A program made the translations under genes and the position numbers. The notes under the pieces were generated by a model, which worked only from the letters and a program-made list of their open reading frames with translations, was not told the DNA's origin and made no database searches. Shown here in pieces: positions 1-5,726 of a DNA stretch of 8,611 bases (positions within the stretch are counted from its first letter, which is position 1; each line of letters begins with the position of its first letter). The DNA is from an uncultured Collinsella sp. (GTDB lineage Bacteria > Actinomycetota > Coriobacteriia > Coriobacteriales > Coriobacteriaceae), in NCBI GenBank assembly GCA_900554985.1, contig USJQ01000035.1:1-8611 (forward strand). The letters run 5' to 3'.

Positions 1-197
1 CCCTTGCTGCCGAGGACTACCCGACCGCATTTGCCGCCCTCGCCGCCCTGCGCGCGCCCATCGACCGTTTCTTCGATGAGGTCATGGTCATGGACAAGGA
101 CGAGCAGCTTCGCGATAATCGCCTTAAGCTGCTCAACCGCTTCGAGGCCGTTTTCTCCGGCATTGCCAACATCGGTGAGCTTGCCCGCAAAAAGTAA
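1..197 (+). CDS. glyS: Glycyl-tRNA synthetase beta subunit, C-terminal fragment (partial)
   Basis: The reading frame enters from outside the window (first full codon at base 3) and stops at TAA 195-197, leaving the last 64 residues. The tail reads LRAPIDRFFDEVMVMDKDE followed by a conserved RxNRLxLL helix. This is the characteristic end of the DALR anticodon-binding domain of the bacterial GlyS beta subunit, which works with GlyQ in an alpha2-beta2 enzyme charging tRNA-Gly in the cytoplasm. The fragment is too short to judge the rest of the protein. ppsR begins 34 bp downstream with no terminator between, so the two are probably co-transcribed. In Bacillus subtilis a ppsR homologue (yqfL) also lies just after glyQ-glyS, so the neighbourhood is old. 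The gene assignment is firm from the motif and the context. Confidence 0.9.
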   Translation, partial: LAAEDYPTAFAALAALRAPIDRFFDEVMVMDKDEQLRDNRLKLLNRFEAVFSGIANIGELARKK

Positions 198-220
198 GCC
201 AGCCTGCGCATAAGCGCAAA

Positions 221-225
221 AGGAG
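221..225 (+). promoter_or_regulatory. Ribosome binding site of ppsR
   Basis: AGGAG sits six bases before the ATG at 232 and supports that start codon. Confidence 0.8.
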
Positions 226-231
226 CCCCGC

Positions 232-1107
232 ATGGATTGCCCGGTTACCGCTCGTCCCACCGTTATCGTTATCTCCGACTCGCTCGGCGATACCGCTTGT
301 GAGGTGGTGCTTGCGGCGTCCGGGCAATTTGATGAAGGGGCTTTTCGCGTTTTGCGCCTGCCCAAGGTGACCTCCGTGGAGCAGGTCAAGTCATTTGTGG
401 GGCCGCGCGTCGATGCCGACCATCGCGATGTCGCCGTGTTCCATACCATTGTCGATCCGGCGCTTCGCGCCCGCGTGCTCGATTACCTGGGTATGCTGCA
501 TATCCGTTCGGTCGACCTGATCGGCCCGACGCTTGCCGTGCTGTCGTCGCTCATCGGTGTGCCGCCCAAGTGCGTTGCGGGCGTGATTCACAAGACCGAT
601 GACCGCTATTTCCATCGTATCGAGGCCATGGAGTATTTCGTTGAGCACGATGACGGGCGCGGTTGCGACGATCTGTCGGGTGCCGATATCGTGCTGCTGG
701 GTGTGTCGCGTACATCCAAGACGCCGCTGTCGATGTATTTAGCCTATCAGGGCTACAAGGTCGCCAATGTCCCACTGGCGCATGGCATGGAGCCGCCGAA
801 GTCGATTTACGAGGTTGACCCGATGCGGTTGTTTGGTCTGATCTCGACCGTCGATGTGATTTCCGAAATTCGCGATAGCCGCTTGGGCGATGACTACGCC
901 CGTGCCGTTGCCGGCTCCTATGCCGAGCCCGAGAGTGTGCGCAGCGAGCTTGAGGAAGCCCGTGCCCTCATGAAGCGCCTAGGCTGCTTTGTGGTGCGTA
1001 CCGATGGCAAGGCCATCGAGGAAAGCGCTGCCGAGATCATTAGCCACTTGGAGGAAATCCAAGATGCCCGTGCCCGCCGCGCCGCCCGCCGAGCCCAGCA
1101 AAGCTAG
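232..1107 (+). CDS. ppsR: Pyruvate, phosphate dikinase regulatory protein (bifunctional Ser/Thr kinase and phosphorylase, DUF299 family)
   Basis: This 291-residue protein controls PPDK. In the family it phosphorylates the active-site threonine next to the catalytic histidine using ADP, which inactivates the enzyme, and it removes that phosphate with inorganic phosphate, releasing pyrophosphate. The N-terminus carries the family signature ISDSLGDTA (residues 14-22). YFHRIEAMEY follows at 126-135, and then a P-loop-like GVSRTSKT at 157-164, where the nucleotide binds, followed by the conserved KVANVPL stretch. The usual family length is about 270-280; the extra residues are an Arg/Ala-rich tail ending in ARRAARRAQQS. 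The start at 232 has a good AGGAG. The target gene ppdK is the next gene, 297 bp on, which makes the PPDK version of the family far more likely than the PEP-synthase version. No clear terminator follows, so some read-through into ppdK is possible. Confidence 0.95.
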   Translation: MDCPVTARPTVIVISDSLGDTACEVVLAASGQFDEGAFRVLRLPKVTSVEQVKSFVGPRVDADHRDVAVFHTIVDPALRARVLDYLGMLHIRSVDLIGPTLAVLSSLIGVPPKCVAGVIHKTDDRYFHRIEAMEYFVEHDDGRGCDDLSGADIVLLGVSRTSKTPLSMYLAYQGYKVANVPLAHGMEPPKSIYEVDPMRLFGLISTVDVISEIRDSRLGDDYARAVAGSYAEPESVRSELEEARALMKRLGCFVVRTDGKAIEESAAEIISHLEEIQDARARRAARRAQQS

Positions 1108-1198
1108 CTTATTGGGGTAGCTAAAAATGCCCGTCTCTAAAAGACTACCTAAAAATAATGCACGATATTGGTAAAGCGATTTAGCAATAAACTAGCAT

Positions 1199-1229
1199 TT
1201 GACCTGCAAGCATCTTGCATTGGTATCTT
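1199..1229 (+). promoter_or_regulatory. Candidate promoter with 19-bp spacer and internal dyad (MerR-like layout)
   Basis: A -35-like TTGACC (1199-1204) and a -10-like TATCTT (1224-1229) are separated by 19 bp. A perfect inverted repeat, TGCAAG-CAT-CTTGCA (1205-1219), fills most of the spacer. Over-long spacers with a dyad inside are the hallmark of promoters opened by MerR-family activators, which twist the DNA to realign the two boxes. The -10 match is only moderate, and no merR gene is in the window. The dyad could equally be an operator for another dimeric regulator. If it is active, transcription would start near 1236 and the TTTACC array would lie in the leader. Confidence 0.4.
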
Positions 1230-1244
1230 CATAAGGTAACCAAC

Positions 1245-1282
1245 TTTACCTACCGTTTACCGCCATATTTACCACGTTTACC
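1245..1282 (+). repeat. Tandem array of four TTTACC boxes upstream of ppdK
   Basis: Four exact copies of TTTACC start at 1245, 1256, 1268 and 1277, so the steps are 11, 12 and 9 bp, averaging about one helical turn. The first copy also forms a dyad with an upstream GGTAA (1235-1239, six bases between the arms). A reverse-oriented GGTAAA lies at 1170-1175, and a lone TTACC at 1363-1367. Same-face direct repeats at this period are typical of sites bound cooperatively by OmpR/PhoB-type regulators. The array lies about 42-79 bp upstream of the TATAGT box at 1324, a usual place for activator binding. The repeats are seen directly; the regulator is unknown. Confidence 0.6.
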
Positions 1283-1315
1283 AACCCCCGCGCCCTCTGC
1301 GCAAGCCCGCCCAAA

Positions 1316-1355
1316 ACCCGCCGTATAGTACCCTCACGGCTCGCATTCGGCGGGT
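1316..1355 (+). repeat. Inverted repeat enclosing the proximal -10 box
   Basis: ACCCGCCG (1316-1323) pairs perfectly with CGGCGGGT (1348-1355) across a 24-base interval that contains the TATAGT box. As DNA it could be an operator straddling the promoter. As RNA, made from an upstream start, it would be an 8-bp stem in the leader. It is not followed by a T-run, so it is not an obvious terminator. Confidence 0.45.
1324..1329 (+). promoter_or_regulatory. Candidate -10 box of the proximal ppdK promoter
   Basis: TATAGT differs from the consensus TATAAT at one position. No recognisable -35 box lies 16-18 bp upstream (the bases there read GCAAGC). This fits an activator-dependent promoter driven by the TTTACC array, with transcription starting around 1336 and a leader of about 70 bases. 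Confidence 0.45.
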
Positions 1356-1391
1356 CGATTCGTTACCACGGTCGTGCGCGTAAGTGCATGG

Positions 1392-1397
1392 AAGGGG
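1392..1397 (+). promoter_or_regulatory. Ribosome binding site that fixes the ppdK start
   Basis: AAGGGG lies seven bases before GTG 1405. The other in-frame GTG at 1384 lies upstream of this site and has no Shine-Dalgarno of its own, so 1405 is the better start. Confidence 0.7.
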
Positions 1398-1404
1398 AAG
1401 TATC

Positions 1405-4155
1405 GTGAGCGATTGCAAGAGGGTTTACCGTTTTGGAACCGACGCCCAGGGCACCTGTGTCACCGAGGGCGACAAGTCCATGAACTTCGTGCTTGGCGGC
1501 AAGGGCGCAAACCTTGCCGAGATGAGCCGCATCGGCCTGCCGGTTCCCGGTGGCTTTACCATTACCTGCCAGACCTGTGTCGAGTACTCCGGTGCCGGCA
1601 GCGTCTGGCCCGAAGGCGCACTCGATGAGATCGTTGCCGCCGAGGCGGACCTCGAGGCACGTTGCGGCAAGAAACTCGGCGATGCCTCCGATCCGCTGCT
1701 CGTGTCGGTTCGCTCGGGCGCTCCGTTCTCCATGCCCGGCATGATGGACACGGTCCTCAACCTGGGCCTCAACGACGATTCCGTCCAGGGTCTTATCGCG
1801 CAGACGCAGAACCCGCGCTTTGCCTGGGACAGCTACCGTCGCTTTATCCAGATGTTCTCCAACGTCGTCATGGGCGTCGACGCCGACCTATTCGAGAACG
1901 CCCTGACCCAGGCCCGCCTGGTCGCCGGCGTTCGTGTCGATTCCGAGCTTTCGGCCGAGGACCTGCAGGAGCTCGTCGAGACCTTTAAGGGCATCTTCTC
2001 CGAGAACGTCGAGGCGACCCTGTATCCCGAGCTCGAGGTCGCCGACGGTAAGCCCGTTTTCCCGCACGATCCGGAGCTCCAGCTGCGCCTTGCCATCCAG
2101 GCCGTCTTTGGCAGCTGGATGAACGAGCGCGCCTGCATCTACCGCAAGCAGCACGGCATTTCCGACGAGCTCGGCACCGCCGTCAACGTCCAGGCCATGG
2201 CCTTTGGCAACAAGGGCGAGACCTCTGCGACCGGCGTCGCCTTTACGCGCAACCCGGCCGACGGCACCAAGGAGTTCTATGGCGACTTTTTGGTGAATGC
2301 CCAGGGCGAGGACGTCGTCGCCGGCATCCGAAACACCGAGCCCATCGCCGACCTCAAGACCACCTCGGGCCTCGAGTCCGCAGGCGAGGAGCTCGAGCGC
2401 GTGTTCCTGACGCTCGAGGATCATTACCGCGATATGTGCGATATCGAGTTTACCATCGAGCAGGGCAAGCTCTGGATGCGCCAGACCCGCGTGGGCAAGC
2501 GCACCGCCACTGCCGCCCTGCGCATTGCTATCGAAATGGTCGAGGAGGGCCTCATCACCCGCGAGGAGGCTGTGAGCCGCATCGATCCCGCGCAGCTCGA
2601 CCAGCTCCTGCACCCGCAGTTCGACGCCTCCAAGAAGTACGAGGCCCTGGCCAGCGGCCTTAACGCCAGCCCTGGTGCCGCCGTGGGCGAGGTCGTGTTC
2701 TCGAGTGATGACGCCGTCGCGCGCGCCAACGAGGGCCACAAGGTCATTCTGGTCCGCTGGGAGACCAACCCCGACGACCTGAAGGGCATGGTCGCCGCCG
2801 AGGGCATCCTGACCAGCCACGGTGGCAAGACGAGCCATGCCGCCGTTATCGCCCGCGGCATGGGTACGCCCTGCGTTTGCGGCGTTGAGCGCTTCCACAT
2901 TGACGCGGCAGAGAAGGTCGTGCGCATCGAGGGCAGCGACCGCGTGCTGCGCGAGGGCGATGTCATCTCCATCGACGGCACCCAGGGTATCGTCGTCGAC
3001 GGCGCGGTTGACCTGGTCTCTGCAGAGCTCACCGGCGACCTGGACACCATCCTGTCTTGGGCCGATGAGATCCGTTTGGACGAGACCGACGGTCACGCCA
3101 ACCACGTGCGCGTCAACGCCGACAACCCCGAGGATGCCGAGCTCGCGCTCGAGTTTGGCGCCGAGGCCATCGGTCTATGCCGCACCGAGCACATGTTCCT
3201 GGGCGATCGCAAGAACATCATCCAGAGCTTTATCCTGTCTGACGATGAGGCCGTGAAGCAGCAGGCCCTGGCCGACTTGCTCAAGGTTCAGACCGAGGAC
3301 TTCCTGGCGATGTTCAAGACCATGTCCGGTCGCGATGTGGTCGTCCGCCTGCTCGATCCGCCGCTTCATGAGTTCCTGGATAATCCTCGCGAGCTCGAGG
3401 TCGCCATCACCAAGAAGGAGGCCGCCGGCGCTCCCGAGGAGGAGCTCACTGCCCTGCGCACCCGCCTGCGTCGCATTGACAGCATGGTCGCGTCCAACCC
3501 CATGCTGGGCCTGCGTGGTGTGCGCCTGTCCGTCGTCTTTAGCGATCTGCCTCTCATGCAGGTTCGCGCCGTTGCCACGGCTGCTGCCCGCCTTATCAAG
3601 GAGGGCGTCGGCCCACGCCCCGAGAGCCTGGTTCGGCTCGTTTCCATTACGGCCGAGCATGTCCAGACCCGCGAGGTCATTGGGCGCGTAATCGCCGAGG
3701 TTTCCGCCGAAGCGGGCGTCGAGCTCAACATTCCCGTGGGCACTATGCTCGAGCTGCCGCGCGCCTGCATGGTCGCCGACGAGATCGCACATCACGCAGA
3801 TTTCTTCTGCTTTGGCACCAACGACCTCACCCAGACGACCTTCGGCTTCTCCCGCGACGATGCCGAGGCCAAGTTCATTCCGCTGTACCTGCACAAGAAG
3901 ATCCTGAAGGACAATCCCTTCGAGACCATCGACACGGCGGTGCTGGAGCTCGTGCGCATGGCCGTCGAAAAGGGTCGCGCCACCAACCCTGGCATGCACT
4001 TTGGCGTGTGCGGCGAGCACGGCGGCGACCCCAAGTCCATCAAGGGCCTGTTTAACGTGGCCGATGTGGACTATGTGTCCTGCTCGCCCTACCGCGTGCC
4101 CCTCGCGCGCCTAGCTGCCGCTCAGGCCAAGCTCGAGGCCAAGCGCAACGCCTAG
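1405..4155 (+). CDS. ppdK: Pyruvate, phosphate dikinase
   Basis: PPDK reversibly converts PEP, AMP and pyrophosphate to pyruvate, ATP and phosphate in the cytoplasm, and can replace or complement pyruvate kinase. From GTG 1405 it has 916 residues, somewhat longer than the usual 870-880. The ATP-grasp half starts with LGGKGANLAEM and includes SVRSGAPFSMPGMMDT (Arg103). The swivelling phosphohistidine domain has GGKTSHAA with Thr476, the expected PpsR target, and catalytic His478. The PEP/pyruvate barrel keeps Arg593 (GLCRTEHMF), Arg648 (VRLLDPPLHEF), Arg704, Glu783 (MLELPRA), Asn806-Asp807 (FGTNDLTQ) and Cys869 (GVCGEHGGDP). The active site therefore looks complete. Two normally well-kept stretches differ: GLRG (702-705) where GHRG is usual, and PESLVRLV (739-746) where PEIMIPLV is usual. 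Codon choice is strongly biased (lysine nearly always AAG), as in a highly expressed gene. An alternative GTG at 1384 would add seven residues. Confidence 0.96.
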   Translation: MSDCKRVYRFGTDAQGTCVTEGDKSMNFVLGGKGANLAEMSRIGLPVPGGFTITCQTCVEYSGAGSVWPEGALDEIVAAEADLEARCGKKLGDASDPLLVSVRSGAPFSMPGMMDTVLNLGLNDDSVQGLIAQTQNPRFAWDSYRRFIQMFSNVVMGVDADLFENALTQARLVAGVRVDSELSAEDLQELVETFKGIFSENVEATLYPELEVADGKPVFPHDPELQLRLAIQAVFGSWMNERACIYRKQHGISDELGTAVNVQAMAFGNKGETSATGVAFTRNPADGTKEFYGDFLVNAQGEDVVAGIRNTEPIADLKTTSGLESAGEELERVFLTLEDHYRDMCDIEFTIEQGKLWMRQTRVGKRTATAALRIAIEMVEEGLITREEAVSRIDPAQLDQLLHPQFDASKKYEALASGLNASPGAAVGEVVFSSDDAVARANEGHKVILVRWETNPDDLKGMVAAEGILTSHGGKTSHAAVIARGMGTPCVCGVERFHIDAAEKVVRIEGSDRVLREGDVISIDGTQGIVVDGAVDLVSAELTGDLDTILSWADEIRLDETDGHANHVRVNADNPEDAELALEFGAEAIGLCRTEHMFLGDRKNIIQSFILSDDEAVKQQALADLLKVQTEDFLAMFKTMSGRDVVVRLLDPPLHEFLDNPRELEVAITKKEAAGAPEEELTALRTRLRRIDSMVASNPMLGLRGVRLSVVFSDLPLMQVRAVATAAARLIKEGVGPRPESLVRLVSITAEHVQTREVIGRVIAEVSAEAGVELNIPVGTMLELPRACMVADEIAHHADFFCFGTNDLTQTTFGFSRDDAEAKFIPLYLHKKILKDNPFETIDTAVLELVRMAVEKGRATNPGMHFGVCGEHGGDPKSIKGLFNVADVDYVSCSPYRVPLARLAAAQAKLEAKRNA

Positions 4156-4195
4156 CCCCCCCTGCGCATCGACGCCTAGCGTAGCCCCCTTCATG

Positions 4196-4230
4196 CCGCC
4201 CGTCTCATTCGTGAGACGGGCGGTTATCAT
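4196..4230 (+). terminator. Hairpin terminator after ppdK
   Basis: A perfect 12-bp stem (arms 4196-4207 and 4212-4223, CCGCCCGTCTCA and its complement) closes on a TTCG loop 40 bases after the ppdK stop. The tail TTATCAT is only moderately T-rich, so termination may be incomplete. The stem stability and position still make a terminator the best reading. Confidence 0.72.
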
Positions 4231-4269
4231 GTGCGGGTTTTGTCTTTTTGTCTGCGTAAAAAATTGTTC

Positions 4270-4297
4270 TTGCAGCAGAAACCCGCGCGTGTATACT
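4270..4297 (+). promoter_or_regulatory. Candidate promoter of rplS
   Basis: The -10 box TATACT (4292-4297) differs from the consensus at one position. TTGCAG (4270-4275) sits 16 bp upstream as a partial -35 match, inside a locally AT-rich stretch just after the ppdK terminator. Transcription would start near 4304, giving a leader of about 60 bases before rplS. Confidence 0.55.
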
Positions 4298-4318
4298 CGA
4301 ATACGTTTGTTCAACTAC

Positions 4319-4342
4319 GTGCCGGCCAAGGTGGTACGGCAC
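4319..4342 (+). promoter_or_regulatory. Leader hairpin upstream of rplS, possible bL19 autoregulatory element
   Basis: GTGCCG (4319-4324) pairs with CGGCAC (4337-4342). The stem can continue past a bulged A (4336) through GCC/GGT (4325-4327 with 4333-4335) to a five-base AAGGT loop. The hairpin ends 12 bases before the Shine-Dalgarno. Ribosomal protein leaders often carry such structures for feedback control by the encoded protein, and an L19 leader is known in Bacilli. I cannot match this one to that family from sequence alone. Confidence 0.4.
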
Positions 4343-4354
4343 CTCTAGAAGAGT

Positions 4355-4359
4355 AAGGA
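4355..4359 (+). promoter_or_regulatory. Ribosome binding site that fixes the rplS start
   Basis: AAGGA lies seven bases before ATG 4367. A TTG at 4361 in the same frame is only one base from this site and is too close to be used. Confidence 0.8.
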
Positions 4360-4366
4360 ATTGCAC

Positions 4367-4708
4367 ATGGATTACATCCGCGCAATCGAGCGTCAGCAGA
4401 TCCGCGAGGACATTCCTCAGGTTCGCGTCGCCGACAACGTCAAGGTTCACTACCGCATTAAGGAAGGCGACCGCGAGCGTATTCAGGTCTTCCAGGGCGA
4501 CGTTATCCGCATGGCCGGCGCCGGTGCCCGCGAGACCTTCACCGTCCGCAAGATGTCCTTCGGTGTCGGTGTTGAGCGTACCTTCCCGCTTCACAGCCCC
4601 AAGATCGCCAAGCTCGAGGTCGTTCGTCATGGTCGCGTCCGTCGCGCCAAGCTGTACTACCTCCGCGACAAGGTGGGCAAGGCTGCTCGCATCCCCGAGA
4701 AGCGCTAA
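4367..4708 (+). CDS. rplS: 50S ribosomal protein L19 (bL19)
   Basis: The 113-residue product is the bL19 protein of the large ribosomal subunit, which sits at the interface with the small subunit. Diagnostic stretches are [20 protein letters not shown] near the N-terminus, VFQGDVIR, then [20 protein letters not shown] and the basic tail [19 protein letters not shown]. Length and motifs match the family throughout. Codon use is highly biased, as expected for a ribosomal protein. The gene stands alone: ppdK and its terminator lie upstream in place of the common rpsP-rimM-trmD genes, and a strong terminator follows at once. It therefore appears to be a single-gene transcription unit with its own promoter and leader. 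Confidence 0.97.
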   Translation: MDYIRAIERQQIREDIPQVRVADNVKVHYRIKEGDRERIQVFQGDVIRMAGAGARETFTVRKMSFGVGVERTFPLHSPKIAKLEVVRHGRVRRAKLYYLRDKVGKAARIPEKR

Positions 4709-4723
4709 GAAGATCGCAGCGTC

Positions 4724-4773
4724 TGTCCACTCGTTTGGACACAAGGGTCACCTTCGGGTGGCCCTTCTTTTTA
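4724..4773 (+). terminator. Intrinsic terminator of rplS with preceding small hairpin
   Basis: The main stem pairs AAGGGTCACC (4743-4752) with GGTGGCCCTT (4757-4766). This gives ten pairs including one G-T, closed by the very stable C-TTCG-G tetraloop and followed by CTTTTTAT (4767-4774). A smaller stem, TGTCCA/TGGACA (4724-4729 and 4736-4741), sits immediately in front. This is a textbook rho-independent terminator. Confidence 0.92.
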
Positions 4774-4788
4774 TCTGATTTGCATGCA

Positions 4789-4794
4789 AGGAGG
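4789..4794 (+). promoter_or_regulatory. Ribosome binding site that fixes the rnhB start
   Basis: AGGAGG, a full Shine-Dalgarno match, lies seven bases before ATG 4802. The in-frame ATG at 4784 is upstream of it and has no site of its own. Confidence 0.85.
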
Positions 4795-4801
4795 GCCTGG
4801 T

Positions 4802-5590
4802 ATGGCCAACATGACGAGCTCGGTTTCGGCATCGCAGGTTGCCGGTGAGTTGGCGAGCGCTACGTTTGAGGAGATTCCCGCCCTCGTGGAGCATTATCGC
4901 GAGGACCCACGCCAGCAGGTGATCAAGGCTTGTGAACGCGCCCTCAAACGCCATGCCAAAGAGCTTGCCGAGCGCGAGCGCGTCAATGACATGTACGAGC
5001 TTATGCATGAGCTTGGTGGCGATGGGGTGGTCGTTGGTGTCGACGAGGTGGGTCGCGGATCGGTGGCCGGCCCTTTGACGGTATGCGCCGTCTGTCTTCC
5101 TATGGAGCCGCGCGTCTGGGGTATCAACGATTCCAAAAAGCTCACGCCCGCGCGCCGCGAGTTGCTCTCAGTGAAGATTGCCGAGGTGGCGACGGCGATC
5201 GGTTTTTGCCATATCGCGCCGAAGGATATCGATGAAATGGGCATGGCCCGTGCTATCCGTACTGCCGTTGCGGGCGCCGTGGCCGATACGGGACTTGAGC
5301 CCGACTGCGTCCTCATGGATGGTAACCCCTTGGGCGCCGTTCCTAACGAGCGCGATGTGGTGAAGGGCGATGCCAAAATCGCCTGCATCGCCGCGGCGTC
5401 CATCATGGCCAAGGTCACGCGTGACGAGATGAGGGTCGAGTGCGACGCCGAGTATCCCGAGTACCATCTGGCCGAGTCGAAGGGCTATGCAAGCCCCGAG
5501 CATATCGAGGCCATTCGCAAACATGGACTTTGTCCACTGCACCGCGTGAGCTTTTGCGGAAACTTTCTGCAGACTGAGCGCCTTTTCTAG
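4802..5590 (+). CDS. rnhB: Ribonuclease HII
   Basis: RNase HII cuts RNA in RNA/DNA hybrids and starts removal of single ribonucleotides misincorporated into DNA. The 262-residue protein has the catalytic set expected of the family: Asp81 and Glu82 in GVDEVGRG, Asp173 in VLMDGN and Asp190 in VKGDAK. It also has NDSKKLT, AAASIMAKVTRD, YPEYHLAESKGY and HRVSF. A helical, charged N-terminal extension of about 75 residues precedes the catalytic core, as in the longer Bacillus-type enzymes, so it is not unusual in itself. The ATG at 4802 is chosen over 4784 because of the AGGAGG between them. The start codon is only 28 bases after the T-run of the rplS terminator and no promoter is visible there. 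A strong terminator follows, so the gene appears to be transcribed on its own or by read-through. lepB, often found between rplS and rnhB, is absent. Confidence 0.95.
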   Translation: MANMTSSVSASQVAGELASATFEEIPALVEHYREDPRQQVIKACERALKRHAKELAERERVNDMYELMHELGGDGVVVGVDEVGRGSVAGPLTVCAVCLPMEPRVWGINDSKKLTPARRELLSVKIAEVATAIGFCHIAPKDIDEMGMARAIRTAVAGAVADTGLEPDCVLMDGNPLGAVPNERDVVKGDAKIACIAAASIMAKVTRDEMRVECDAEYPEYHLAESKGYASPEHIEAIRKHGLCPLHRVSFCGNFLQTERLF

Positions 5591-5637
5591 GTCAATTGTG
5601 GAGACAGGGACCTCTGGGGTTTTATAAACTTGCTGGT

Positions 5638-5681
5638 AACGGGCCGTATGCAACACCATTGCTGCGTACGGCCCGTTTTTT
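5638..5681 (+). terminator. Intrinsic terminator of rnhB
   Basis: An 11-bp perfect stem (AACGGGCCGTA 5638-5648, TACGGCCCGTT 5667-5677) with an 18-base loop runs into six T residues at 5676-5681. It lies 48 bases after the rnhB stop and is clearly a rho-independent terminator. Confidence 0.93.
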
Positions 5682-5726
5682 GACGGCATTTGGTCAGCTT
5701 TTGGTTTGCTTCCGGTACTTACCCGC

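Larger units (their letters stand above)
1108..1404 (+). other. Gene-free control region between ppsR and ppdK
   Basis: There is no credible coding sequence here. The first half (to about 1280) is visibly richer in A and T than the flanking genes. It holds three CTAAAA-containing units (1121-1126, 1137-1142, 1149-1154), a dyad-bearing promoter-like element, a TTTACC array and a second -10 box, each listed separately. A weak inverted repeat, GGTAG (1116-1120) with CTACC (1145-1149), encloses a smaller GTCT/AGAC pair. It has no T-run after it, so I do not call it a terminator for ppsR. The length and density of repeats suggest that ppdK is under complex transcriptional control. Confidence 0.75.

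Noticed and set aside
1116..1149. A terminator for ppsR (GGTAG/CTACC inverted repeat)
   Set aside because: The stem is short, the loop is long and no T-run follows.
1384..1404. Upstream GTG as the ppdK start
   Set aside because: The Shine-Dalgarno AAGGGG lies between this codon and GTG 1405, so it can only serve the later start.
1888..3105. A 405-residue open frame on the minus strand, opposite ppdK
   Set aside because: It lies wholly opposite a strongly supported enzyme gene with biased third positions, which leaves the reverse frame free of stops. The product resembles no family I know.
3175..4020. A 281-residue open frame on the minus strand, opposite the end of ppdK
   Set aside because: It is the same codon-bias shadow; it has no ribosome binding site or recognisable motif.
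5680..5710. A promoter for yraN built on TTGACG at 5680-5685
   Set aside because: The -35 match is good, but no acceptable -10 box lies 16-19 bp downstream (the best is TTTGCT), and it overlaps the terminator T-run.
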